DNA of 64,000 bases from Bacteroidales bacterium. Its GTDB lineage: Bacteria > Bacteroidota > Bacteroidia > Bacteroidales > UBA932. Made by a program: the position numbers and the translations under genes. Each line of letters opens with the position of its first letter. Within the stretch, counting starts at the first letter, position 1. A model generated the notes under the pieces. That model made no database searches. It was not told the origin of the DNA and saw nothing but the letters and a program-made list of their open reading frames with translations. This document shows, piece after piece, positions 25,695 to 33,512 of the stretch. The stretch spans positions 20,720 to 84,719 of the forward strand of contig JAFZED010000068.1 in assembly GCA_017560825.1 (NCBI GenBank), read 5' to 3'.

Positions 25695-26546
25695 TTAGAA
25701 GCTGATGTACTTGGCCGGATCTACAGTTTCGCCCTTATGCCAGAGTTCAAAATGCAGGTGGTCGCCCGTAGAAAGCTTGCCTGTGTTGCCGACAAGGGCG
25801 ACAGGCATTCCGGCAGAGACCTTGTCGCCGGTCTTCTTCAGAAGCTTCTCGTTATGTTTGTATATTGAAACGATGTCTCCGTCGTGCTGGATGTGGATGG
25901 TGTAGCCGTCTTCGTCGCTCCATCCGTCGTAGATCACTGTGCCGTCAAGAGTTGCCTTCACTACAGAACCGGCCGGAGCTGTGATGTCCACGTAAGGATG
26001 AATGGCTGGATCATAGGCCTGTGAAATCACTCCCTTGAGAGGTGTGAAGAACAGGAGACCGTCTATAGGGAGGTTGCGCTTGTCTCTTTCCGAGATGTCG
26101 AACTGCTCCTCCTCCTTCACCTGCTTTCTGAGAAGCGAATCCTTCAGAGCCAGTGCTGCAATCTCGTCCTTGGTCGCGCTGGCCTTCTGCCTTGCGCTGA
26201 CAAGGCTGTCAATCTTCAGAGGCTCTCTTCCTTCGACCACTCTTCTGAGGTTCTCAGAGTAGAGTTCCCACCTGTAGATGACTGTCTCGAGGGAGTCTAT
26301 GCGCATCGCATTCTGGATCGCAGCTCTCTTGGAATGAGCATCAGGGTAGCCGGGAATGAATTCCCTGACAGGGGTGTAGGCGATGACCGAATAGATCAGC
26401 GCGGTGAAAGCCACAATGATGGTGACAATCGCTATGAAGAATCCTGTCTTACTGATTTTCACCGATGCAAGCTGCTGATGGGTGTAGTGGTCTATCAGAG
26501 CGATGCGGAATTTGGTAGGCCTGCTGCTTTTATTGATTTTGCTCAT
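25695..26546 (-). CDS. M23 family membrane-anchored peptidase
   Basis: A LytM-type zinc endopeptidase likely acting on peptidoglycan cross-links in the periplasm. Of 283 residues, about 33-55 form one transmembrane helix (GFFIAIVTIIVAFTALIYSV). Helical, charged residues 85-165 follow, probably coiled coil, and the C-terminal third is the M23 domain. Zinc ligands are present: HPYVD (HxxxD) and HLHFE (HxH). The active site therefore looks complete, unlike many degenerate M23 regulators. First gene of the operon with dxr, rseP and DUF4837; its ATG is 23 bases from the divergent ruvX start. Confidence 0.9.
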   Translation of the reverse strand: MSKINKSSRPTKFRIALIDHYTHQQLASVKISKTGFFIAIVTIIVAFTALIYSVIAYTPVREFIPGYPDAHSKRAAIQNAMRIDSLETVIYRWELYSENLRRVVEGREPLKIDSLVSARQKASATKDEIAALALKDSLLRKQVKEEEQFDISERDKRNLPIDGLLFFTPLKGVISQAYDPAIHPYVDITAPAGSVVKATLDGTVIYDGWSDEDGYTIHIQHDGDIVSIYKHNEKLLKKTGDKVSAGMPVALVGNTGKLSTGDHLHFELWHKGETVDPAKYISF

Positions 26547-26554
26547 ATTTTTCT

Positions 26555-26562
26555 TAACTTTG
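26555..26562 (+). promoter_or_regulatory. -7 box of the ruvX operon
   Basis: TAACTTTG lies only eight bases before the ruvX ATG, so the transcript would have almost no leader. It falls in the 23-base gap between divergent genes. Confidence 0.6.
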
Positions 26563-26569
26563 TGCCCAA

Positions 26570-27061
26570 ATGGACAGAATCATAGGCATAGATTACGGAA
26601 GAAAACGTGTGGGGGTCGCAGTGAGCGATCCGCTCGGCATCTTCGCCTCCGCCCTTGAAACGGTACAATCTGCAAAGATAATAGAATATCTCAAAAAATA
26701 CGCTGAAAATGAGAATGTAGTGCGCTTTGTAGTAGGCTATCCCGTGAATATGGACGGCGCTCCGTCGGAGGCGGCAAAGGATGTGGACGTGTTCCTGAAA
26801 CAGCTCGCCAAGGCCTTCCCGCAGGTGCCAGTAACCCTCGAAGACGAGAGGTTCACCTCGGTGCTGGCGCACAGGGCGATGATTGACGGAGGAATGAAGG
26901 CGAAGGACCGCAAGGACAAGGAGTCGGTCGACAAGATAAGCGCGGCCATCATACTTCAGAGCTATATGGACAAGAAGGCCGCAGGCCCGTCATTTGCATT
27001 TAACCCGTCGCTCGTGCCGGATTCCCTGTCCTCAAAGGTGACGAAAAAGAAAAGAAGATAA
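26570..27061 (+). CDS. ruvX: Holliday junction resolvase-like / 16S rRNA maturation nuclease
   Basis: The 163-residue YqgF/RuvX protein has an RNase H-like fold and is linked to 16S rRNA 5' processing in E. coli and proposed as a Holliday junction resolvase. The family start MDRIIGIDYGRKRVGVAVSD has the first catalytic Asp at residue 8. The VVGYPVNMDGAPSE loop and the conserved LEDERFTS motif follow, with a later acidic residue in the KDKESVDKISAA segment. The lysine-rich C-terminus is typical. It leads a plus-strand operon with def (11-base gap), the hexose mutase and an M23/LysM protein. Confidence 0.93.
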   Translation: MDRIIGIDYGRKRVGVAVSDPLGIFASALETVQSAKIIEYLKKYAENENVVRFVVGYPVNMDGAPSEAAKDVDVFLKQLAKAFPQVPVTLEDERFTSVLAHRAMIDGGMKAKDRKDKESVDKISAAIILQSYMDKKAAGPSFAFNPSLVPDSLSSKVTKKKRR

Positions 27062-27072
27062 TATATATACAT

Positions 27073-27624
27073 ATGATTTTACCTATATATTTATATGGCT
27101 CGGAGAAACTCCGCGCTGAAAATAAGGAAGCGGACCTCCAGGATAAGGAAGGTCTCGCGAAGCTTATCGCCGATATGAAGGAGACCTTGAAGGTGGCTGA
27201 CGGCTGTGGCCTTGCCGCCCCTCAGGTGGGTGTGAACCTTCGCGTGGTGATTGTTGACGGTACGGATCTTTCCGATACATATGACTATCTCAAGGATTTC
27301 CGCAGGACTATGATCAACCCTGTTGTCCTTGAGGAAAGCGAGGAGACCTGCGAGTTTTCGGAGGGCTGCTTGAGCGTACCTGGCATATATGCAGAGGTAA
27401 CCCGCCCTTCAAAGATAAAGGTTGAGTACTATAATGAAGAACTTGAAAAGGTGGTTGAGGAGTTCGACCGTTTTGCCTGCCGTATGGTGCAGCACGAGCT
27501 TTCTCACCTTGAAGGCAACCTTTTTGTAGACAATGTCTCGCCTATCCGCCGCAAGATGATTCTTCGCAAGCTTCAGGCTATATCGAAGGGAACAGTACAG
27601 ACAAGATACAAATCAAAAAGATAA
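27073..27624 (+). CDS. def: Peptide deformylase
   Basis: Metal-dependent removal of the N-formyl group from nascent proteins. The three family motifs are present in 183 residues: GCGLAAPQVG, EGCLSVPG (metal Cys) and QHELSHLEG (HExxH with two metal histidines and catalytic Glu). The usual Asp in the QHExDH form is Ser here, a tolerated position. The last base of its stop is the first base of the next gene's ATG (TAATG), giving translational coupling to the mutase. Confidence 0.95.
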   Translation: MILPIYLYGSEKLRAENKEADLQDKEGLAKLIADMKETLKVADGCGLAAPQVGVNLRVVIVDGTDLSDTYDYLKDFRRTMINPVVLEESEETCEFSEGCLSVPGIYAEVTRPSKIKVEYYNEELEKVVEEFDRFACRMVQHELSHLEGNLFVDNVSPIRRKMILRKLQAISKGTVQTRYKSKR

Positions 27625-28979
27625 TGGGAGCATTTCACGCTTACGACATCAGGGGAGTCTACAATGTGGACTTTGATAAGGAAGTAGCCTACAAGGTCGG
27701 TTATTTCCTCCCTGAGCTTCTTTCCGCTGACAAGGTCCTTGTGGGACGCGACGGCAGAGTTTCCTCACCGGAGATCCACGAGTATCTTCTCAAGGGACTT
27801 ACAGATGCGGGAGCTGATGTGTATGACATCGGACTCAGCACGACACCTATGGTGTACTTCGGTACAGCCCACTACGGATTCAAGGCGTCGGTTCAGATCA
27901 CTGCCTCGCACAATCCTGCGGAATACAACGGAATGAAGGTGTCGCGTGAAAACGCCCTTCCGGTAGGCCTTGACACAGGTCTTGGCCAGATCAAGGAGTG
28001 GGTGGAGTCTGGACGCGAGTGCGTTCCGGTAGAGAAGAAGGGCCAGGTACACGATATGGATATACGTGCCGACTACCTCGCATTCCTTCTTAAATATAAA
28101 GGTGACTGGTCGGACCTGAAGATCGCGATGGACGTTTCAAATGGAATGGCGTCGCTTTTCGTGCGCGATATTTTCGGCGACCAGCCGTCATATATATACG
28201 AAGAACTTGACGGACGTTTCCCTAATCACGAGCCTAATCCGCTGAATCTCAAGAATATCGTGGATCTTCAGAAACTCGTGTCTGAGACTAAGTCAGACAT
28301 CGGAGTGATTTTTGACGGTGATGCGGACCGTGTTATGTTCGTGGATGAGAACAGCAGATTCATATCTCCTGACCTTATGATAGCAGTACTCGGTCATTAT
28401 TTCCTTGAGGAAAGGGGAGAGAAGGGTTACATCCATCAGGACATCAGAAGTTCTAAGGCGGTAGGTGAGTACCTCGCTCCTATGGGCGGTGTGATGAACA
28501 CTTGGAGAGTAGGACGCGCTTACGCTGCCCTTAAACTCCGTGAGATTGATGGCGTTTACGGTGGAGAACTTGCGGGACACTACTATTTCCGTGATTTCTT
28601 CTACTCTGACAGCGGCCTTCTTGCTGCTATCCTCATTCTTAATGTGGTTGCTAAGATGAAGGCTCAGGGCATCAGCCTCAGTCAGCTCATAGCACGTATC
28701 GAGAAATATCAGAACTCAGGCGAGATCAATTTCCGTGTCGAGGACAAGCTCGGAGCTATGAATGCTGTCCGTGATTACTTTATGCAGGCTGAGAAATCGA
28801 CTGCGTATATGGATTTCGACGGTTACAGAGTGGAGTTCCCTGAGTGGTGGTTTAACATAAGGCCTTCGAATACAGAACCTTACCTTCGATTCCTCTGCGA
28901 GGCTACGTCTAAGGAGCTTCTGGATGAGAAGGTCGCAAAAGTGAGGGAGATCCTCACCAGTCAGTTCGGAGCGGAATAA
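27624..28979 (+). CDS. Phosphomannomutase/phosphoglucomutase
   Basis: Alpha-D-phosphohexomutase family enzyme interconverting hexose 1- and 6-phosphates for sugar nucleotides; sequence alone does not choose between mannose and glucose. Of 451 residues, the phosphoserine loop is TASHNP with Ser95. The metal loop DGDADRV lies in the third hundred, the sugar-specificity loop is GGELAGHYYF, and the phosphate-binding RPSNTEPYLRFL is near the C-terminus. The SGH-type GELAGH loop resembles PMM/PGM of the AlgC group. The start overlaps the def stop by one base, and the stop overlaps the next ATG by one base. GDP-mannose or glucose-1-P could feed the capsule genes elsewhere. Confidence 0.9.
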   Translation: MGAFHAYDIRGVYNVDFDKEVAYKVGYFLPELLSADKVLVGRDGRVSSPEIHEYLLKGLTDAGADVYDIGLSTTPMVYFGTAHYGFKASVQITASHNPAEYNGMKVSRENALPVGLDTGLGQIKEWVESGRECVPVEKKGQVHDMDIRADYLAFLLKYKGDWSDLKIAMDVSNGMASLFVRDIFGDQPSYIYEELDGRFPNHEPNPLNLKNIVDLQKLVSETKSDIGVIFDGDADRVMFVDENSRFISPDLMIAVLGHYFLEERGEKGYIHQDIRSSKAVGEYLAPMGGVMNTWRVGRAYAALKLREIDGVYGGELAGHYYFRDFFYSDSGLLAAILILNVVAKMKAQGISLSQLIARIEKYQNSGEINFRVEDKLGAMNAVRDYFMQAEKSTAYMDFDGYRVEFPEWWFNIRPSNTEPYLRFLCEATSKELLDEKVAKVREILTSQFGAE

Positions 28980-30001
28980 TGAGAGGAAGTCTGAAATATA
29001 TCCTTATGGCCACAGTTTGTCTTTTCGTCACTTGTGGCCTTTCGGCGCAGAATGTCTCGAGGCTTGACACAACCAAGACGAGTCTCTTGATTCCGCGCCC
29101 TGCGCTTGAACCGTTGAAATCACTTATCCGCACCGCGTCAGATCCCGTAGACACATTGGACACGGCGAATGAGCACATAAAGGTCATTCTTTACGGAGAC
29201 AACACCTGGCAGTACTACAAGACTCCTGGTTTCCAACAGGTTGCAGGTGTGTATGATTCAAACTGGAATGATTCCGACACAAACCCTTATGACCTTCAGC
29301 TCCAGGATCTTCCGGCCCAGTGGTCGATCTGGCTTGTGGACAGTCTTGACCAGTACCACTGCCCTTATCAGGCTAAAGTCTACCACAGAGGCAAGTTCGG
29401 TCCGAGAAGAGGACGCCGCCACCAGGGAGTGGACCTTCCTCTGAAGGTCGGTGATCCTGTCTATGCGACATTTACCGGTAAAGTCAGAGTGTCTAAATAC
29501 TGGGGAGCATTCGGAAATCTTGTGATCATCCGTCACGACAATGGACTGGAAACTTTCTATGCCCATCTTTCAAAGAGGAATGTTGAGGTCGGTGATTGGG
29601 TAAATGCCGGAGATGTGATCGGTCTTGGCGGATCGACAGGACGCTCGACCGGCCCTCACCTCCATTATGAGACACGCTATAATGGATATGCATTTGACCC
29701 TCAGTGGCTTATCGATTTTGAAAATGGTATTCTCCGTCATCGTCTGTTCGTGCTGAAGAAAAAGTATTTCAATATATACAGCAACTATGAACAGGACTTC
29801 GAGGATGAGATGAAGAACCACGAAGATGACCAGAAGGAAGACGCTGAGGAAGCTGCCAAGAGGTACTACACGATAAAGTCAGGCGACACTCTGGGCAGGA
29901 TTGCAATCAACAACAATACGACTGTCAGCGAACTCTGTCGACTGAACGGCATCACCCGAAACACTACTTTGCGCATAGGCCGAAAGATCAGAGTAAGGTA
30001 A
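28979..30001 (+). CDS. Secreted M23 peptidase with C-terminal LysM
   Basis: A 340-residue exported peptidoglycan endopeptidase. The signal peptide (LMATVCLFVTCGLSAQ) is followed by a Bacteroidales-type linker. The M23 domain carries zinc ligands in HQGVDLPLKVGDPVYA and the HxH motif GPHLHYETRYNG. An acidic helical spacer (EDDQKEDAEEAAKRYY) leads to a C-terminal LysM (YTIKSGDTLGRIAINNNT to GRKIRVR) that would bind glycan strands. It overlaps the mutase stop by one base and ends the ruvX operon. A second M23 gene lies 2.4 kb upstream on the other strand, so two cell-wall hydrolases frame this locus. Confidence 0.9.
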   Translation: MRGSLKYILMATVCLFVTCGLSAQNVSRLDTTKTSLLIPRPALEPLKSLIRTASDPVDTLDTANEHIKVILYGDNTWQYYKTPGFQQVAGVYDSNWNDSDTNPYDLQLQDLPAQWSIWLVDSLDQYHCPYQAKVYHRGKFGPRRGRRHQGVDLPLKVGDPVYATFTGKVRVSKYWGAFGNLVIIRHDNGLETFYAHLSKRNVEVGDWVNAGDVIGLGGSTGRSTGPHLHYETRYNGYAFDPQWLIDFENGILRHRLFVLKKKYFNIYSNYEQDFEDEMKNHEDDQKEDAEEAAKRYYTIKSGDTLGRIAINNNTTVSELCRLNGITRNTTLRIGRKIRVR

Positions 30002-30028
30002 TTTTGAGGATGGATGTAATATAATAAC

Positions 30029-30058
30029 TTGTTAATTAACAATTAATCATTAATTTTG
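30029..30058 (+). promoter_or_regulatory. Promoter of the small peptide-fimbrillin pair
   Basis: TTG at 30029-30031 and TAATTTTG at 30051-30058 have 19-base spacing, a near-perfect Bacteroidota promoter. It is followed by a 64-base A/T-rich leader with a repeated TCAATCAATAAATGGATTGA inverted motif (about 30066-30085). Confidence 0.7.
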
Positions 30059-30122
30059 CAGACTGATTCAATCAATAAATGGATTGATTGTGTGTGAAAG
30101 TTTAACGAATAAATTTATATCA

Positions 30123-30266
30123 ATGAAGAAGATTATGAATTTCGAGGCAGCTTATGTAGCTCCTGAAGTAACTGTGATCGACATCCAGAGCGAGGGTGTC
30201 CTTTGTCAGAGTGGTGCCGGACTCGGCGTCGGTGATTGGGAAGATGACGGTTCTTTGGATTTCTAA
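30123..30266 (+). CDS. Small acidic peptide of 47 residues
   Basis: Unrecognised function. The product starts MKKIMNFEAAYVAPEVTVID, then IQSEGVLCQSGAGLGVG and ends DWEDDGSLDF. It follows a pattern I know from many short Bacteroidales peptides: a basic start, a Pro-Glu pair, a hydrophobic beta-like stretch, one cysteine in LCxSG, then Gly and an acidic-aromatic end. I chose the ATG at 30123 over the upstream 30084 reading because the extra residues lie in the leader and lack this pattern. It has a strong promoter and lies 18 bases before a fimbrillin-like lipoprotein gene. No signal peptide is apparent. It could be a peptide precursor, a regulator or a small partner of the lipoprotein; none is shown. 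Confidence 0.7.
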   Translation: MKKIMNFEAAYVAPEVTVIDIQSEGVLCQSGAGLGVGDWEDDGSLDF

Positions 30267-30284
30267 AATTTGAGGATTAGCATT

Positions 30285-31928
30285 ATGAAGAAAATAATTA
30301 TGATGGGCCTTATGCTGGCATCGGCATTCGCCCTTACAAACTGTTCAGAGGAGATTGTACAGCCAACTCCTGACTTCAACGAGCAGGCAGGTGTCGCTTC
30401 TTTTGAGATTTATGCTCCGACACTCCAGACCAAGACAGCAAACGACGGTATGTCTACGGTGTGGGTTGAGAATGACCAGATCAATGTGTTCCACGCTGAG
30501 GCTGGTGCAGCTTCGTATGTAAACGATGGCGTTTTTGCGATTTATAAGCAGAATCTTGCTGACGGACTTTTCCTTGGTGCACTCAAGCAGCCTCTTACAG
30601 CATCTGCTTACGACTGGTACTTCTTCTACCCTTATACAGTAGGTATGAAGACCCCTGCAGGTGATACAGTTGTTACTCTCGCTGGAAAGACCCAGACCCA
30701 GAAGGGTAACAGCAATATGGCTCACATCGCAGGTGTGAACTACCCTATGTGTGCAGTTGTGGAGAATGTTGCAGCAGGTGAGACTCCAACTGGTATGATG
30801 AAGCATATGACAGCTCTTGTTGCCATCAATGTCATCAACAACACAGGCGCTGCTATGACAGTGACTTCTGCAGGTCTTAAGGCAGCAGAGGAGCTTGTGG
30901 GCGCATTCAAGGTGGATTTCGCCGGCAATGAGGTTGTTTACACACCGGCTGAGGGAAGCTCAAACAAGGCTGAGCTCCAGGTTCTTGAGGGAGAAAGCAT
31001 CGCATCTGGCGCTTCTGCGAAGTTCTATCTTGCAGTAAAGCCATTCACTGCAGAGGCTGAGTCAAGACTTACAGTGTATGTGAACGGAAGCCAGAAGAGC
31101 ATCTCTCTCACAGAGGCGACTGAGTTCCAGGCAGGTAAGATCAAGACTATCAATGTGACTGTGGATCCTCTCCAGCATCCTACCAGCACATCTGACGCAA
31201 TCAAGACCAACAACCTCGTGGTAGGAGACAACACAACAGCAAGCCACCGTGCAGTCATCAATGGTGTTGACACAAGATACGTTGTAGTAATGGGAACTCC
31301 TGAGAAGACAGGTTCTGTTGTTCTCAAAGGCTCTATTAAGGAGTTCATCAATATGAAAGAGCTTGGTTTCTATGCAGCTTCTTGGACTGGAAAGCAGGGC
31401 GCGCTTACTGTAGCTGAGGTTTCTGTTCAGTTCCCTGAAGGCGGAATGCTTGCAAGTCTCGTAGGCAACTTGACAATGACAGCTGAGGAGATTGCTGCAA
31501 TGATTGCAGAGCAGTCTGGTCAGGAGATCGATATGGATAAGCTTATGTTCAAGCCAGTTCCTGCAGGTACATTCGCAGACGGTTCCAAGAGCCACACTCT
31601 TACAATCCTTGATGAGGACCTCCACTACTATGGCATCACAGAGGAGGAGATCGCAGAAATGCTTGCTTCTACCGGTCTTACAGTAGATGACCTCAGAGCT
31701 CTTATCAACGGTGAGGGTGACATCATCGAAACTCTCGGCCCAATCATTGAGAAGTTCGGTGTGGATATGTCTCAGATCGAGCAGTACATTCCAATCGTAG
31801 AGATGCTTCTTCCAGAGGTAAGAGAGGCTAAGGTTGCAGTTACACTCTCTACAGCAACTGCTGACCAGAAAGGCAACACTTACGATCCACGTGTCGTAGT
31901 TTGGGGAATGAACATCTTCTTCAACTAA
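30285..31928 (+). CDS. Fimbrillin-like surface lipoprotein
   Basis: A 547-residue exported lipoprotein. The lipobox Cys20 (FALTNC) is followed at once by Ser-Glu-Glu, an acidic surface-export signal. Residues 25-300 resemble the fimbrillin/Mfa-like N-domain: the TKTANDGMSTVWVENDQINV segment is followed by FFYPYTVGMKTPAG, a variant of the usual YAFYPYS motif. The C-terminal 230 residues are unlike it, with an acidic helical stretch (EEEIAEMLASTGLTVDDLRA). I do not recognise that part. The start at 30285 follows an in-frame TTG reading that adds only five residues. Codon use is regular and GC-rich, suggesting good expression. It ends before a strong terminator. Confidence 0.7.
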   Translation: MKKIIMMGLMLASAFALTNCSEEIVQPTPDFNEQAGVASFEIYAPTLQTKTANDGMSTVWVENDQINVFHAEAGAASYVNDGVFAIYKQNLADGLFLGALKQPLTASAYDWYFFYPYTVGMKTPAGDTVVTLAGKTQTQKGNSNMAHIAGVNYPMCAVVENVAAGETPTGMMKHMTALVAINVINNTGAAMTVTSAGLKAAEELVGAFKVDFAGNEVVYTPAEGSSNKAELQVLEGESIASGASAKFYLAVKPFTAEAESRLTVYVNGSQKSISLTEATEFQAGKIKTINVTVDPLQHPTSTSDAIKTNNLVVGDNTTASHRAVINGVDTRYVVVMGTPEKTGSVVLKGSIKEFINMKELGFYAASWTGKQGALTVAEVSVQFPEGGMLASLVGNLTMTAEEIAAMIAEQSGQEIDMDKLMFKPVPAGTFADGSKSHTLTILDEDLHYYGITEEEIAEMLASTGLTVDDLRALINGEGDIIETLGPIIEKFGVDMSQIEQYIPIVEMLLPEVREAKVAVTLSTATADQKGNTYDPRVVVWGMNIFFN

Positions 31929-31953
31929 GTAGATTCAATCAATATATATGATG

Positions 31954-31980
31954 CACCCGGCTTTGACAGCCGGGTGTTTT
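31954..31980 (+). terminator. Terminator after the fimbrillin-like gene
   Basis: CACCCGGCT/AGCCGGGTG stem with a 5-base loop, then TTTTCTT. Confidence 0.85.
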
Positions 31981-31994
31981 CTTATATATCCCCA

Positions 31995-32036
31995 AAAAAG
32001 GAACCGTCCCGAAAATCATATCACTTTCGGGACGGC
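31995..32036 (-). terminator. guaA terminator
   Basis: Minus-strand stem CCGTCCCGAAA/TTTCGGGACGG (11 bp, 10-base loop) followed by TTCCTTTTTT. Confidence 0.85.
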
Positions 32037-32059
32037 TCTTTATCTGGATGAGGGGATGA

Positions 32060-33367
32060 TTACTCCCACTCGATTGTTGCTGATGGCTTCGGTGAGAGGT
32101 CGTAGCATACGCGGTTTACTGTAGGTACCTCTGCAAGGATGCGGTCTGTGATCTTGAGGAGTACAGGCCACTCGATCTGCTCGATTGTAGCTGTCATTGC
32201 GTCTACAGTGTTCACGGCGCGGATGATTACCGGCCAGTCGTATGAGCGTGCATTGTCACGTACACCTACTGACTTGAAGTCAGGAACCACTGTGAAGTAC
32301 TGCCATACCTTCTTGTCCAGACCTGCTTTTGCAAACTCCTCGCGGAGGATTGCGTCAGCCTCACGGAGTGCCTCAAGACGGTCACGTGTGATTGCTCCGA
32401 GGCAGCGTACGCCGAGTCCCGGTCCTGGGAACGGCTGGCGGTACACCATATCGTAAGGAAGGCCGAGCTCTACACCGCAAGCGCGTACCTCATCCTTGAA
32501 GAGCTGCTTGAGAGGCTCTACAAGCTCGAACTTGAGGTCGTCAGGAAGACCGCCCACATTGTGGTGTGACTTCACAACCTTTGCTGTCTTTGTGCCGCTC
32601 TCTGCAATGTCAGGGTAGATTGTTCCCTGGCCGAGGAAGTCGATGCCGTCAAGCTTGCGTGCTTCCTCTTCAAATACGCGGATGAACTCGCCACCGATGA
32701 TCTTTCTCTTCTGCTCTGGGTCTGCAACGCCTTCGAGGAGACCGAGGAAACGGTCAGTAGCGTCTACATATATAAGGTTAGCGCAAAGCTGGTTTCTGAA
32801 CACTTCCACAACATTCTCTGACTCGCCCTTACGCATAAGGCCGTGGTTTACGTGAACGCAGTAGAGTTTGTCGCCGATTGCCTTGAGGAGAAGGGCTGCA
32901 AGGACTGAGCTGTCCACTCCGCCTGAGAGGGCGAGGAGCACCTTCTTGTCGCCTACCTGCTGGCGGATGAGCTCCACCTGGTCGGCAACGAAGTTCTTCA
33001 TATTCCAGTTAGCCTCTGCCTTGCAGGTGTCGAATACGAATGACTTGATGGCGTTCTTGATTGCTTCTTCGTCATTTCCGAACTGTGCAAGCTTTACTTC
33101 GCAGAGAGCCTTGTCGTGGCCAGCCGCCATTACCGGGATGCCAGCCTCGTATATTTCGGGGAGAACATCGATCGCGACTCCGTCGATTACATTGTTAGGA
33201 CCACCATTGATGATGATACCTTTTACATTAGGAAGAGCCTTGAGCTCTTCAGCTGTGATGTCGTGTGGGTGGATCTCACTGTACACACCCAATGCACGGA
33301 TTGCTCTTGCAACCACTGTGTTTTCGTGGCTGCCGAGATCGAGAATTACGATCAGGTCCTGTTTCAT
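32060..33367 (-). CDS. guaA: GMP synthase with degenerate glutaminase domain
   Basis: Aminates XMP to GMP with ATP. The ATP pyrophosphatase domain is intact: LALSGGVDSSV with the P-loop Ser at residue 148. The C-terminal dimerisation domain ends in the family sequence KPSATIEWE. The N-terminal GATase is short (P-loop about 80 residues earlier than usual) and has lost its triad. The GxCxG nucleophile elbow reads PVMAAGHDKALCE, and the usual FHPE region reads FVFDTCKAEANWN. The enzyme therefore cannot hydrolyse glutamine by itself; it probably uses free ammonia or ammonia from a partner. The start at 33367 (MKQDLIVILDLGSHENT) follows a TATTTTTG promoter box. I recall similar short forms in other Bacteroidales, so it is likely an old lineage trait, not a broken gene. 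Confidence 0.92.
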   Translation of the reverse strand: MKQDLIVILDLGSHENTVVARAIRALGVYSEIHPHDITAEELKALPNVKGIIINGGPNNVIDGVAIDVLPEIYEAGIPVMAAGHDKALCEVKLAQFGNDEEAIKNAIKSFVFDTCKAEANWNMKNFVADQVELIRQQVGDKKVLLALSGGVDSSVLAALLLKAIGDKLYCVHVNHGLMRKGESENVVEVFRNQLCANLIYVDATDRFLGLLEGVADPEQKRKIIGGEFIRVFEEEARKLDGIDFLGQGTIYPDIAESGTKTAKVVKSHHNVGGLPDDLKFELVEPLKQLFKDEVRACGVELGLPYDMVYRQPFPGPGLGVRCLGAITRDRLEALREADAILREEFAKAGLDKKVWQYFTVVPDFKSVGVRDNARSYDWPVIIRAVNTVDAMTATIEQIEWPVLLKITDRILAEVPTVNRVCYDLSPKPSATIEWE

Positions 33368-33393
33368 ATACTTATTAAATTATTTTTCGCTCG

Positions 33394-33451
33394 CAAAAAT
33401 AAAAAAGTGTTTTGAAAAATGTATAAAAAATCATAATTATATCTAATTTTG
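33394..33451. promoter_or_regulatory. Divergent promoters for guaA and typA
   Basis: Minus-strand TATTTTTG at 33401-33394 serves guaA (27-base leader). Plus-strand TAATTTTG at 33444-33451 serves typA, with a 61-base leader that contains a CGGCCGGA/TCCGGTCG hairpin near 33463-33481. Confidence 0.55.
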
Positions 33452-33512
33452 CAAATCTTTTTCGGCCGGATTTTCCGGTCGAGTAGTGTTATGCTGTAAA
33501 AGATTGATTATT

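Noticed and set aside
32060-33367. guaA as a pseudogene because the glutaminase site is missing
   Set aside because: The frame is open end to end, the rest of the domain is orderly, and other domains are intact, so loss of one activity is more likely than decay.
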